From JBKPCD01 sp046727175 (GTDB lineage Bacteria > Acidobacteriota > Vicinamibacteria > Vicinamibacterales > 2-12-FULL-66-21): a DNA stretch of 23,521 nt. Location of the stretch: NCBI GenBank assembly GCA_046727175.1, contig JBKPCD010000104.1, positions 1 through 23,521 of the forward strand. The letters run 5' to 3'. Position 1 is the first letter of the stretch. Each line of letters starts with the position of its first letter. Under the pieces are notes generated by a model, which saw only the letters and a program-made list of their open reading frames with translations, searched no databases and had not been told where the DNA came from. Of the stretch, positions 7,322-14,361 are shown in pieces. Position numbers and translations under genes: made by a program.

Positions 7322-8818
7322 GTGAAACGCCGCACGCTCACGCTTTCGAGACGCGCGCTGCTTCGGCATGTTTGCGCAGCGCCGGGGCTGCTCGTGGGCG
7401 GCCGTTTTCCCGCTCGCGCCGCCGCCATCATTGCGCCTCGCTCGGCGGATATCCGCCTTCTCGAAGTCAATCATGACCTCGAGGACCATCGGTACCGCGC
7501 GCCGTACCAGTTCGGAGGCCGGTCGGTCGACCGGGTCACCATCCTCAACGTCAACTGCCGCGTGAGGACCGGCGATGGAAAAGAGGCATGGGGCTTCGGG
7601 TCGATGACGCTCGGGAACGCGTGGGCGTTTCCGGCAATGCCTCACGAAGCCGGGCTTGGCGCGATGACAGCGCTGGCCGACGCGTTGCAACCGATCACCG
7701 CGGCATGCGACGAGAAGGGACATCCCGTCGATCTGTTCAGGGTGCTCGAGCCAGCCTACCTGCGTGCGGCGGAGGACGTCTCGCGCGCGCGGGCGCTGTC
7801 GGTACCGATCCCGAAGCTGTGCACGCTCGTCGTCGCCAGCGCTTTCGACGCGGCGGTTCATGACGCGTACGGCAAGGCGTTCGGCGTCACCAGCTACGAG
7901 ACGTACAACCGATCGTTCATGGGCCGCGATCTCTCGCACGATCTCGGCGCGGCGTTCGCCGGCGAGTACCTCGATCGCTACGTTGCGGTGACGCCCAAGC
8001 CGAGCATGCCCGTGTTCCATTCCGTCGGCGCCAGCGATCCGCTCGAGGCGAGCGACGTTCGCACGCGGATCGACGATGGGCTGCCGAACACGCTCGAGGA
8101 ATGGATTCCGCGCGACGGCCTCGTGCGGTTCAAGATCAAGCTCAATGGCGGCGACCTCGCGGCCGATTTCGAGCGTGTGGTCCGCATCGATCGAATCGTC
8201 AACCGCGCGCTGGCGGTGCGTCGGGTGTCGGACTGGAAATATTCACTCGACTTCAACGAAGGCTGCCCGAACGTTGGTTACCTCCTCGAGTTCCTCGGAC
8301 GCGTTCGCGAGGCGACGCCATCCGGCTTCGATCGAATCCTCTACATCGAGCAGCCAACTGGGCGAGATCTCCAGAAGGACCGCGCCAACGTCATGCACGA
8401 GGCTGCGCGGCTGCGGCCGGTCGTCATCGACGAGTCACTCACGGATCTCGAGACGCTGCTGCTCGCGCGCGACATGGGTTATACCGGCGTAGCACTGAAG
8501 GCGTGCAAAGGCCAGAGCCAGGCAATGCTGATGGCCGCCGCGGCGCAGAAATTCGGCATGTTCCTGTGCGTGCAGGACCTCACCTGCCCCGGAGCGTCGC
8601 TGATTCATTCTGCGGGGATTGCCGCGCGGGTTCCCGGCAACGCCGGGATCGAAGCCAACGCGCGGCAGTTCGTCCCAAGCGCCAACGCGGCGTGGGAATC
8701 GCGCTTTCCGGGGCTGTTCACGATCCGCGACGGCGCGATGAACACGGGCCAGCTGACAGGGCCAGGTCTCGGCGCTGTGCCGCCACGACGTGGGATGCTG
8801 AAAAACGCATCCCGGTGA
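7322..8818 (+). CDS. Tat-exported enolase-superfamily (mandelate racemase/muconate lactonizing-like) protein
   Basis: This 498-residue protein starts at the GTG at 7322, giving a twin-arginine signal (TLSRRALLRHVCAAPGLLVGG). An in-frame ATG at 7241 would only add the repeat region. Enolase-superfamily residues can be placed: K271 and K273 (FKIKLNG, the KxK catalytic pair), the metal ligands D310 (LDFNEG), E343 (YIEQP) and D370 (VIDES), and K393 (GVALKACK) on the opposite face. This layout follows the muconate-lactonizing/dipeptide-epimerase subgroup rather than the His-Asp dyad of mandelate racemase. It would abstract a proton alpha to a carboxylate. Export through Tat is unusual for this superfamily. 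At about 500 aa it is longer than typical members (350-400 aa), with a large N-terminal part. A six-heptad repeat begins directly after the stop. The substrate is unknown. Confidence 0.85.
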   Translation: MKRRTLTLSRRALLRHVCAAPGLLVGGRFPARAAAIIAPRSADIRLLEVNHDLEDHRYRAPYQFGGRSVDRVTILNVNCRVRTGDGKEAWGFGSMTLGNAWAFPAMPHEAGLGAMTALADALQPITAACDEKGHPVDLFRVLEPAYLRAAEDVSRARALSVPIPKLCTLVVASAFDAAVHDAYGKAFGVTSYETYNRSFMGRDLSHDLGAAFAGEYLDRYVAVTPKPSMPVFHSVGASDPLEASDVRTRIDDGLPNTLEEWIPRDGLVRFKIKLNGGDLAADFERVVRIDRIVNRALAVRRVSDWKYSLDFNEGCPNVGYLLEFLGRVREATPSGFDRILYIEQPTGRDLQKDRANVMHEAARLRPVVIDESLTDLETLLLARDMGYTGVALKACKGQSQAMLMAAAAQKFGMFLCVQDLTCPGASLIHSAGIAARVPGNAGIEANARQFVPSANAAWESRFPGLFTIRDGAMNTGQLTGPGLGAVPPRRGMLKNASR

Positions 8819-8919
8819 GGTTCCAGAGTTCCCGGTTCTCGGTTCGCAGTTCGCGGGTTCTGATGAATACTTGTCGCAACCAGGAACCTGGAACCGGGAA
8901 CCGGGAACCGTGAACCTCG
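8819..8919. repeat. Opposed heptad arrays, GGTTC type (6 + 6 units)
   Basis: From 8819 to 8860 there are six 7-nt units of the form CGGTTCN (GGTTCCA, GAGTTCC, CGGTTCT, CGGTTCG, CAGTTCG, CGGGTTC). After a 17-nt centre, six units of the complementary form AACCNGG run from 8878 to 8919 (AACCAGG, AACCTGG, AACCGGG twice, AACCGTG, AACCTCG). The arms can pair into a long imperfect hairpin. The array begins at the base after the upstream stop and ends 1 nt before the AGGAG ribosome binding site of the next gene. Confidence 0.85.
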
Positions 8920-8930
8920 CAGGAGATCGT

Positions 8931-9863
8931 ATGCTGACCCGACGCGAATGGATCCGCGCGGCGACTGGAGCCGCGGTTGTCGCGCTCGCCGAAGAGACCC
9001 ACGTAGCAGCGCGCGATCAGCACGACGCCCCGTCTGGCGGAAGCCGTCCGACATTCTGCCTCTTCTCGAAGCACCTGCCCGATCTCGGGTGGAGCGACCT
9101 TGGGCGAGCCGTCAAGGACGCCGGCTTCGATGGCGTCGACTTGACCGTGAGGCCAAATGGCCACGTCCTCCCCGAACGCGCTGAGGAGGATTTGCCGAAG
9201 GCAATCGACGCCATCCGCTCTCAGGGCCTGTCTGTCCCGATGATCACGACCGAAGTCACGTCCGCGAGCTCGCCGCTCGCCAAGCCACTCCTTCAGGCCG
9301 CCGCGCGAGGCGGCGTTCGGTACGTCAAGCCCGGATACTGGCGCTACACGTCGTCTCCGGACGTGCGTATGCAGGTTGCTGCTGCCGGCGCGGCACTCGC
9401 CGGGCTTGCCGGCCTCGCCAGGGAGTGCGACATCGAGCTTGGGTTTCACAACCACGCCGGGTACATCGGCGCGGCCCTGTGGGAAATCGCACCAGCGATC
9501 GATCGCCTCGATCAGCGGTGGATCGGCTACTACTTCGATCCGCGTCATGCCGTTGCGGAAGGCGGCGGAGGCGCATGGAAGGCGGCCATGCACCTCGTCG
9601 CGCCGCGTTTGAAGATGCTCGCGTTCAAGGACTTCTTCTGGCAGAAGACGGAAAAGGGTTGGACGATTCGCGACTGTCCGCTCGGGGAAGGACAGGTCGA
9701 TTGGACGTGGGTGGGATCGAAGATCCGCGACTTTCGCTTCAGCGGTCCGATCTCGATTCATCTCGAATACCAGATCCCCGGCAGCACGCCAGAGGAACGA
9801 ACCAGGCTGACACTCGAAGCCGCTAGACGCGATCTCGATGTGGCTGCCCGGTTGCTGAAATAG
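8931..9863 (+). CDS. Tat-exported sugar phosphate isomerase/epimerase-like TIM-barrel protein
   Basis: This 310-residue protein of the xylose-isomerase-like TIM-barrel family has a twin-arginine signal (LTRREWIRAATGAAVVALA). The ATG at 8931 has AGGAG at 8921-8925, spaced 5 nt. Barrel features include GFDGVDLTVRP near the N-terminus, ELGFHNHAGYIG (H173, H175), YYFDPRHA (D203, H206), MLAFKDFF, and the terminal strand ISIHLEYQ (E279). These residues are placed as in metal-dependent IolE/tagatose-epimerase relatives. The likely reaction is isomerisation or epimerisation of a keto-sugar or inositol-like compound. Tat-exported members of this family commonly accompany Gfo/Idh/MocA dehydrogenases, two of which lie downstream. 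It is probably co-transcribed with the enolase-superfamily gene, with the heptad repeat between them. The substrate is unknown. Confidence 0.88.
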   Translation: MLTRREWIRAATGAAVVALAEETHVAARDQHDAPSGGSRPTFCLFSKHLPDLGWSDLGRAVKDAGFDGVDLTVRPNGHVLPERAEEDLPKAIDAIRSQGLSVPMITTEVTSASSPLAKPLLQAAARGGVRYVKPGYWRYTSSPDVRMQVAAAGAALAGLAGLARECDIELGFHNHAGYIGAALWEIAPAIDRLDQRWIGYYFDPRHAVAEGGGGAWKAAMHLVAPRLKMLAFKDFFWQKTEKGWTIRDCPLGEGQVDWTWVGSKIRDFRFSGPISIHLEYQIPGSTPEERTRLTLEAARRDLDVAARLLK

Positions 9864-9864
9864 A

Positions 9865-10000
9865 GGGGAAAAGGAAAAGGCAGAAGGGAGAAGGGAAAAC
9901 GGAAAACGAAGAAGAGAAAGCGGGAGGCAATCGCCGACTCTTTCCCTTGTCCCTTGTCCCTTTTCCCTTTCTTTTCGCTTGTCCCTTTTCCCTTTTCCCT
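9865..10000. repeat. Opposed heptad arrays, GGGAAAA type (8 + 8 units) between convergent genes
   Basis: Starting 1 nt after the isomerase stop, eight 7-nt purine units (consensus GGGAAAA) run from 9865 to 9920. After a mixed 23-nt centre, pyrimidine units (consensus CCCTTTT or CCCTTGT) run from about 9944 to 10000, where they touch the stop codon of the minus-strand Gfo/Idh/MocA gene. The arms are complementary in type and could form a long imperfect hairpin or a purine-pyrimidine triplex. Placement between two convergent genes suggests that it also ends transcription from both sides. Confidence 0.85.
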
Positions 10001-11364
10001 TACACCGTGCGGACCTCCGGCAGCTTGTACGGCGCTCGATAGCGATACGTCAGCAGCCTGTTCGCTTCCGTGTTGTTGCTGAAGCGCTCGACGTTGCGAT
10101 TCCACTCCAGATACGACTTCGTTTTGTGCGCCACGTTCGCGATGAGCGTCGCCGACGTGCTACGGTGTCCGGTTTCGATGTCGCAGTTGCACGCGGCACG
10201 GCTGCGAACGCAGTCGAGGAAGTTCCGCGCGTGGGCCGCCGTATCCGCCGTGCCACCCGTGCGCTTCGAGGCTTCGATGAGCGGCTTTGCACCCGTACGA
10301 TATCCACGCTCGCGCTGACGGTCGACCGGCGTCCGGGCCGGGAACTCGTTCGGCGTGATCTCGTCCGGCACGACCTCGTACCCGTCGCTGAACAAGTACA
10401 GCGTGCCCTTCGTCCCGCGGAATTCGATTTCAACGCGCCGATCTCTCGCCGCCGGCGCGGCCGTCGCGTTGTATTGCGAGAACGTGACGAGCGTTCCGCC
10501 CGGATACGTCCAGAGGGCTTCGAGCGTGTCTGGGATCTCGCGATTGTCTTCGATCACCAACTTCCCGCCCATTGCGGCGACCGCGAGCGGCGCGTCCTGT
10601 CCGAGCGCCCAGTGGATCGCGTCCATATAGTGGACACCGAAGTTCGTCACCTGTCCGCCGGAATGATCGTAAAACCAGCGGAATCGATAGAACGTGCGGT
10701 TCTTGTTGTACGCGCGTTTTGGCGCGGGACCGAGCCACGCGTCCCAGTCGAAATCGGGTGGCGGCGTTTCATCCGGCGGCGACCCGATTCCTTTCGGCCA
10801 CTCGTTCTGGACGTGGAACGATCGCGCGACGGTGATCCTGCCGAGCGCGCCACTGCGCACCAGATCGGCCGCCTCTTTGACGAACGCGGACGACCGGCGA
10901 TGGATACCGACCTGAACGACGCGACCGGTGCGCCGTGCGGCATCGACCATCGCGCGCCCCTCGGCGACCACGAGCGAGAGCGGCTTCTCGACGTACACGT
11001 CCTTGCCCGCCTCGCACGCGTGTATCATCTGCAGCGCGTGCCAGTGGTCCGGCGTGTTGACCGCAACCGCGTCGAGGTCTTTCAACTCGAGCAGCTTTCG
11101 ATAGTCGGTGAACCGCGTGGCGTGCCCGCCGGCCTTCTGCACAGCGAAGTCCACGTACGGCTGGTAGATGTCGCAGACGGCAACGATCTCGGCGTCCTGG
11201 TGAGCAAGAAACGCATCGAGCACCTGATCGCCGCGATTCCCCACACCGATGAAACCGACACGGACGCGGTCGTTCGCGCCGAGAATGCGGCGTGAGCTCA
11301 GCGCATTTCCCACCATCGCGGCGGCAGTGGCCTTTCCGAATTGGCGACGGGTAACTGTGGTCAT
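10000..11364 (-). CDS. Tat-exported Gfo/Idh/MocA-family oxidoreductase
   Basis: This is a 454-residue NAD(P)-dependent sugar or polyol dehydrogenase-like protein. The ATG at 11364 has GAAGGA spaced 6 nt and gives a twin-arginine signal (VTRRQFGKATAAAMVG). A reading frame open further upstream to 11556 lacks these signs. The Rossmann motif GFIGVGNRG is at residues 37-45, followed by VAVCDIY, TPDHWH (104-109) and the family signature YVEKPL (EKP at 126-128), where Lys127 is the expected catalytic lysine. The C-terminal half has the usual alpha/beta domain with GGQVTNFGVHYMDAIHWALG. Tat-exported members are thought to fold in the cytoplasm around tightly bound cofactor. It is convergent with the isomerase gene and divergent from the decayed region. 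The substrate is unknown. Confidence 0.93.
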   Translation of the reverse strand: MTTVTRRQFGKATAAAMVGNALSSRRILGANDRVRVGFIGVGNRGDQVLDAFLAHQDAEIVAVCDIYQPYVDFAVQKAGGHATRFTDYRKLLELKDLDAVAVNTPDHWHALQMIHACEAGKDVYVEKPLSLVVAEGRAMVDAARRTGRVVQVGIHRRSSAFVKEAADLVRSGALGRITVARSFHVQNEWPKGIGSPPDETPPPDFDWDAWLGPAPKRAYNKNRTFYRFRWFYDHSGGQVTNFGVHYMDAIHWALGQDAPLAVAAMGGKLVIEDNREIPDTLEALWTYPGGTLVTFSQYNATAAPAARDRRVEIEFRGTKGTLYLFSDGYEVVPDEITPNEFPARTPVDRQRERGYRTGAKPLIEASKRTGGTADTAAHARNFLDCVRSRAACNCDIETGHRSTSATLIANVAHKTKSYLEWNRNVERFSNNTEANRLLTYRYRAPYKLPEVRTV

Positions 11365-11593
11365 GGCGAATCCTTCGTGCACTACTTGAACGATCAAGCC
11401 AGATGATGCAGCGAAGTTTTTCGCAAGACTCATGGAGCTTCCGCGTGCGCAGCCGAGCTTTCGTTCTCCCGTGCGTCCGCATCTTGGCCGCCGCGACGAG
11501 CCGCGGCGAATCGCGGCGTCAGGCGCCGCTGGGACGAACGCCGACCGTGCCGGCAACGGTGACCACCGGGCCGTGGTCTCGCATGCCGATCTC

Positions 11594-11677
11594 CATGAAT
11601 CGAAGGGATCGATCCTGACATTCGATACAACCGCGGGCGATGACTACGTGATTACTCCTGTCGCGGCCACGCGCTGA
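11594..11677 (+). pseudogene. Possible C-terminal remnant of a glycoside hydrolase-like protein
   Basis: One plus-strand frame ends in a protein-like tail, LHESKGSILTFDTTAGDDYVITP, a few residues and a TGA at 11675. The alternation F-x-T-x-x-G-x-x-Y-x-I-x-P is what one sees at the last strand of beta-sandwich domains that close many glycoside hydrolases (for example GH95-type proteins). Upstream of about 11594 the frame becomes arginine- and alanine-rich with no protein-like pattern. No start or body of the gene remains. The family guess rests on one short motif. Confidence 0.35.
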
Positions 11678-11695
11678 CACCACCGACCGCTCTTA

Positions 11696-11741
11696 CAGGA
11701 GAGCAGGAGACTTCCGGGGATCCTTCATTCAGGCTCTCCTG
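11696..11741. repeat. 9-bp inverted repeat near gene remnants
   Basis: CAGGAGAGC (11696-11704) is complementary to GCTCTCCTG (11733-11741), with 28 nt between. It lies between the two gene remnants. It may be a terminator of the lost upstream gene or a scar; no T-run follows. Confidence 0.45.
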
Positions 11742-11749
11742 ACCTCCCG

Positions 11750-11806
11750 GTGAGCTACCTGACGGGACAATCGATCTTCGTGGACGGCGGCTGGGATGGA
11801 AAGTAG
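11750..11806 (+). pseudogene. C-terminal remnant of a short-chain dehydrogenase/reductase
   Basis: The frame from 11750 reads VSYLTGQSIFVDGGWDGK followed by TAG (11804-11806). The string YLTGQ-x-I-x-VDGGW is the near-invariant C-terminal end of classical SDR oxidoreductases. An intact gene would have about 230 more codons upstream, including the TGxxxGIG and YxxxK motifs. None of these is present in the preceding sequence in any frame that I can see. It is therefore the 3' stump of a deleted or recombined gene. The identification as SDR is firm and the history is inference. Confidence 0.72.
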
Positions 11807-11840
11807 CATAGTCCTTGATTATCGGGTGGCGCCGCAGTAC

Positions 11841-11982
11841 GAATTGTGAACGTGCATTGTGAATGAAGCGACGGCTTGCCACGCACGGCCGCTCGGACGA
11901 CGTGAACATGAGTGCTGAAGTCGTCCCGCTGGACCTGCGTTTTCCGCACGCCTCTCAATTCGCAATTCACGATTGCACCGTT
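11841..11982. repeat. Loose opposed repeats, AATTGTGAA type
   Basis: The left arm at 11841-11868 contains AATTGTGAA and CATTGTGAA, 13 nt apart. The right arm at 11955-11982 contains TCAATTC, GCAATTC and ACGATTG in 7-nt register. The arms are of complementary type and enclose an 86-nt centre that itself has a 7-bp inverted repeat (GGACGAC at 11895-11901 with GTCGTCC at 11920-11926). It is weaker than the other opposed arrays in the window but has the same plan. Confidence 0.55.
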
Positions 11983-12073
11983 CAGTAACAGATGTAGTCC
12001 CGCTGACGGTGCGAGCGAGCCACCGGAGCGGAGCGGGCAAAGGGGTCCGCGCGAGCGACGGTGTAAGGGGGTT

Positions 12074-12092
12074 CGGGGGGACGAAGCCCCCG
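12074..12092. repeat. GC hairpin upstream of second Gfo/Idh/MocA gene
   Basis: CGGGGG (12074-12079) pairs with CCCCCG (12087-12092) across a 7-nt loop, in a context of runs of G and C. It lies 20 nt before the ATG at 12112, close to the GAGG ribosome binding site (12102-12105). It may be a terminator-type structure or may influence translation. Confidence 0.45.
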
Positions 12093-12111
12093 GACTTGAA
12101 TGAGGTTGATC

Positions 12112-13368
12112 ATGTCCGAAACTTCGGTTCCGCGTCGTGAGTTCCTGGCGGCTGGAATCGGCCTCGCGACGGCGGCCCTTGCAGGACCACGCGGCCCTGC
12201 GCAGGCGAACGAACGCCTCGGCATTGGGCTCATCGGCTGCGGCGTACGCGGTACCTACATTCTCAACGAGGCACTTGCCGTCGCGCCCGGTCGCATTCAG
12301 GTCGTCGGCTTGTGCGATGTCTGGTTCGAGGCGCGAAACAAGCTCGCGGCGTCTCTCGCGGAGACGCTGCCGGGCCAGCAGCCGCGCCTCGTGGCTCGTC
12401 ACCAGGAGCTGCTGACGACGCCTGGGCTCGATGCGGTCATCATCGCGACACCGGATCACGCGCACTGCACGGTGCTCATGGACGCCGTCCGCGCTGACAA
12501 GGACGCGTACGTCGAGAAGCCGCTGTGCGCCCGGCTCGAAGACGCCGTCGCCGCACACGACGTCGTGAAGGCAAGCAACCGAATCGTGCAGGTCGGAACG
12601 CAGCGGCGGAGCAGTCCGCGATTCAAAGCTGCTGCGGAATACGTGCGGTCGGGTGTGTTGGGCAAGATCTGCAAGATTGAAACGGCGTGGAACCGCAACG
12701 TGGCGAGCTGGGCGCGGCCCTACGACACGATCAAGCAGTCGGATGTCGACTGGGATCAGTATCTGATGTATCTGCCGAAACGCCCGTGGGATCCAATGCG
12801 GTACCGGCGCTGGCAGTGCTTCTACGATTACACGACGGGACTCGCCGGTCTCCTCGGCAGCCACATGATTGACGTCGCGCTCTGGTTCATGGACGATCCG
12901 TTCCCGTTGTCCGCAGTCGCGCTCGGCCGCACGCTTACGTGGAAGGACGGCCGTGAGATCAGTGACACAGCCGAGTACGTCTTCGAGTTCCCGAAGGGGT
13001 GGTTGCTTACGTTCTCGTCGCGTCTCGGCTCGGGTCCCGAATCCGATTACGAAATCTTCTACGGGCAGGAGCGGACGCTCGACTCGCGTGACTGGACCAG
13101 CCGCCCGGCAGCGAACACGCGTCCAGCCGACGCAAAGGACATCGTGCTCCCCGATCCCATGCCGGCGAGCGAAGGATCACTCACCGCGGGCGACGCGCGG
13201 CCGCACGTCGCGAACTGGATTGAATGTCTCGTCTCGCGCAAGCAGCCGAATGCGCCAATCGAGGTTGGCTACGCGCACGCCGTGGCGTGCTGCCTCGCGC
13301 GCAAAGCAGAGCGGACAGGTCGGAGCATGAAGTACGACGCGGCGCAGCGTCGGATCGTGCACGCCTAG
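12112..13368 (+). CDS. Tat-exported Gfo/Idh/MocA-family oxidoreductase
   Basis: This 418-residue protein is a second member of the family, clearly different from the first. The ATG at 12112 has GAGG spaced 6 nt; the ATG at 12100 is less favoured. Features are a twin-arginine signal (VPRREFLAAGIGLATAALA), the Rossmann motif GLIGCGVRG (39-47), VVGLCDVW, TPDHAH (113-118) and YVEKPL with the catalytic-type Lys136. The C-terminal domain has GSHMIDVALWFMDDPFP. The substrate pocket side (WARPYDTIKQSDVDWDQYL) matches the W-x-x-Y/D-W-x-x-(Y/W)-L pattern of many Tat-exported members. It is convergent with the PEGA gene, only 5 nt away. It probably oxidises or reduces a sugar-like compound, and the identity is unknown. 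Confidence 0.93.
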   Translation: MSETSVPRREFLAAGIGLATAALAGPRGPAQANERLGIGLIGCGVRGTYILNEALAVAPGRIQVVGLCDVWFEARNKLAASLAETLPGQQPRLVARHQELLTTPGLDAVIIATPDHAHCTVLMDAVRADKDAYVEKPLCARLEDAVAAHDVVKASNRIVQVGTQRRSSPRFKAAAEYVRSGVLGKICKIETAWNRNVASWARPYDTIKQSDVDWDQYLMYLPKRPWDPMRYRRWQCFYDYTTGLAGLLGSHMIDVALWFMDDPFPLSAVALGRTLTWKDGREISDTAEYVFEFPKGWLLTFSSRLGSGPESDYEIFYGQERTLDSRDWTSRPAANTRPADAKDIVLPDPMPASEGSLTAGDARPHVANWIECLVSRKQPNAPIEVGYAHAVACCLARKAERTGRSMKYDAAQRRIVHA

Positions 13369-13373
13369 ACTTC

Positions 13374-14273
13374 TTATTTCTTACTTCCTTCCGGCTGCAG
13401 CGTAATCGTGAGCGGCGTGCTGCGGTCGGCCTCGACGTTCACCGCCCACGACCATGGCTGGTACCCGGCGAGCTCCAGCCGGACGACGCGGCTTCCGGCG
13501 CGGATGTCGTTGACCGTCAGCGGTGTCTGCCCGCGCGGCACGCCATTGATGGAAACGCTCGCGCCGGCAGGCCGCGAGCTGACGCGCAGAATCCCAACCG
13601 GCCCGTTCGTTGCGCGACGTCGGCGGGCGCCAACTTCCGGCGGCCGATGCACCGGCTCCTTCGCACTGGGCGCGACGTTCGGCACAGCATTGAAGTTCGC
13701 GGGACCCGCGAGCCGTTCGGTTTGACCGACGCCGTCATCGCGTTCCGTGGCGGCTACGCCCCTGGGGGACCCGCGGCCGCTGGTTGCCGCCACATTCGGG
13801 GCTGGCAGCCTCACGTCTCCGCGCGGCCGCCAATGATGCGTGGCGACGGTCGATTCCAAGGAATCGGCGCGCGGCTGATCCGCAGCACTTCGTGGCATCA
13901 GGAACCGGAATCCGGCGAGAGCGAGCAGCGTACACCCGAGTGCGGTCGCTATTGATGGCCGCTGGAACGTTCGACGGCTGACGAGGGATGCTCGCCCCCG
14001 GCTCAGCTGCCGCACAAGCGATTCTCCAACTCGGCAGGACACAATCAGCGCTGCGCATGCTGTCCTTTTTAGCAACTGCGTACTACGTGAATACGCGCTG
14101 AGAATCGGTGGGAGCGACCGCCGCCAGCGCGGTTGCTTCTGATTTGTAAACGGGTTCCGGCGTCGATTCATCTGTTCTGCCCCGTTGATCGGGGCGACAG
14201 ATTCATAAAGAGGACGCGCGTTCCTATCGTCATCCGGAAAGAACGTTGATGGCTTTCGGGCGGACGGTTTCAT
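13374..14273 (-). CDS. PEGA-domain protein with single membrane anchor
   Basis: This is a protein of up to 299 residues. A PEGA domain occupies about residues 228-294 (GILRVSSRPAGASVSINGVPRGQTPLTVNDIRAG, given here in parts: VSSRPAGASVSINGVPRG and TPLTVNDIRAG, then VVRLELAGYQPW). PEGA is a surface beta-domain of unknown ligand. A membrane helix lies at about 106-126 (SIATALGCTLLALAGFRFLM), followed by a low-complexity linker. The N-terminal 100 residues are basic and look like cytoplasmic sequence. The start is uncertain: the ATG at 14273 and the ATG at 14171 both lack a good ribosome binding site. The latter is preceded by a 6-bp hairpin (14179-14184 with 14190-14195). It resembles the non-kinase part of PEGA-bearing Ser/Thr kinases, but no kinase domain is present. 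Confidence 0.75.
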   Translation of the reverse strand: MKPSARKPSTFFPDDDRNARPLYESVAPINGAEQMNRRRNPFTNQKQPRWRRSLPPILSAYSRSTQLLKRTACAALIVSCRVGESLVRQLSRGRASLVSRRTFQRPSIATALGCTLLALAGFRFLMPRSAADQPRADSLESTVATHHWRPRGDVRLPAPNVAATSGRGSPRGVAATERDDGVGQTERLAGPANFNAVPNVAPSAKEPVHRPPEVGARRRRATNGPVGILRVSSRPAGASVSINGVPRGQTPLTVNDIRAGSRVVRLELAGYQPWSWAVNVEADRSTPLTITLQPEGSKK

Positions 14274-14336
14274 CCGGCGATCCGCCGCAGCACATCATAT
14301 GCCGAACCAGTCCTCTTGGAACCGCCTGAAACTGCA

Positions 14337-14348
14337 GAAGAGCTCTTC
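14337..14348 (-). terminator. Palindrome after the antiporter gene
   Basis: GAAGAGCTCTTC is a perfect 12-nt palindrome located 13 nt beyond the stop of the antiporter gene on the minus strand. Flanking CTGC and GCAG could extend the structure. A short T-run (TTTT) lies on its 5' side on the minus strand and not its 3' side, so intrinsic termination is only a possibility. Confidence 0.3.
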
Positions 14349-14361
14349 GGAAAAGCAGACT

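Larger units (their letters stand above)
11365..12111. other. Gene-poor stretch with decayed gene ends and repeats
   Basis: These 747 nt separate the two Gfo/Idh/MocA genes and contain no intact gene that I can support. From 11365 to about 11590 I see only the minus-strand leader of the first Gfo/Idh/MocA gene and no recognisable coding pattern. The rest holds two likely 3' gene fragments (11594-11677 and 11750-11806), a 9-bp inverted repeat, a loose heptad-type inverted array and a GC hairpin. Together these suggest past gene loss or rearrangement at this site. Confidence 0.6.

Noticed and set aside
8819..10000. CRISPR array
   Set aside because: The units are 7 nt, without 28-37 nt repeats or unique spacers, and no cas genes are present.
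9979..11295. Long plus-strand frame (438 codons) opposite the first Gfo/Idh/MocA gene
   Set aside because: The minus-strand product has Tat, Rossmann and EKP motifs in order. The plus frame has none and begins inside the heptad repeat.
11365..11556. N-terminal extension of the first Gfo/Idh/MocA gene
   Set aside because: The ATG at 11364 has a good ribosome binding site and a Tat signal directly after it; upstream residues would block signal recognition.
11755..12864. Minus-strand frame (369 codons) across the gap and second Gfo/Idh/MocA gene
   Set aside because: It overlaps a well-supported gene in antisense, and its remainder runs through repeats and the SDR stump without protein-like features.
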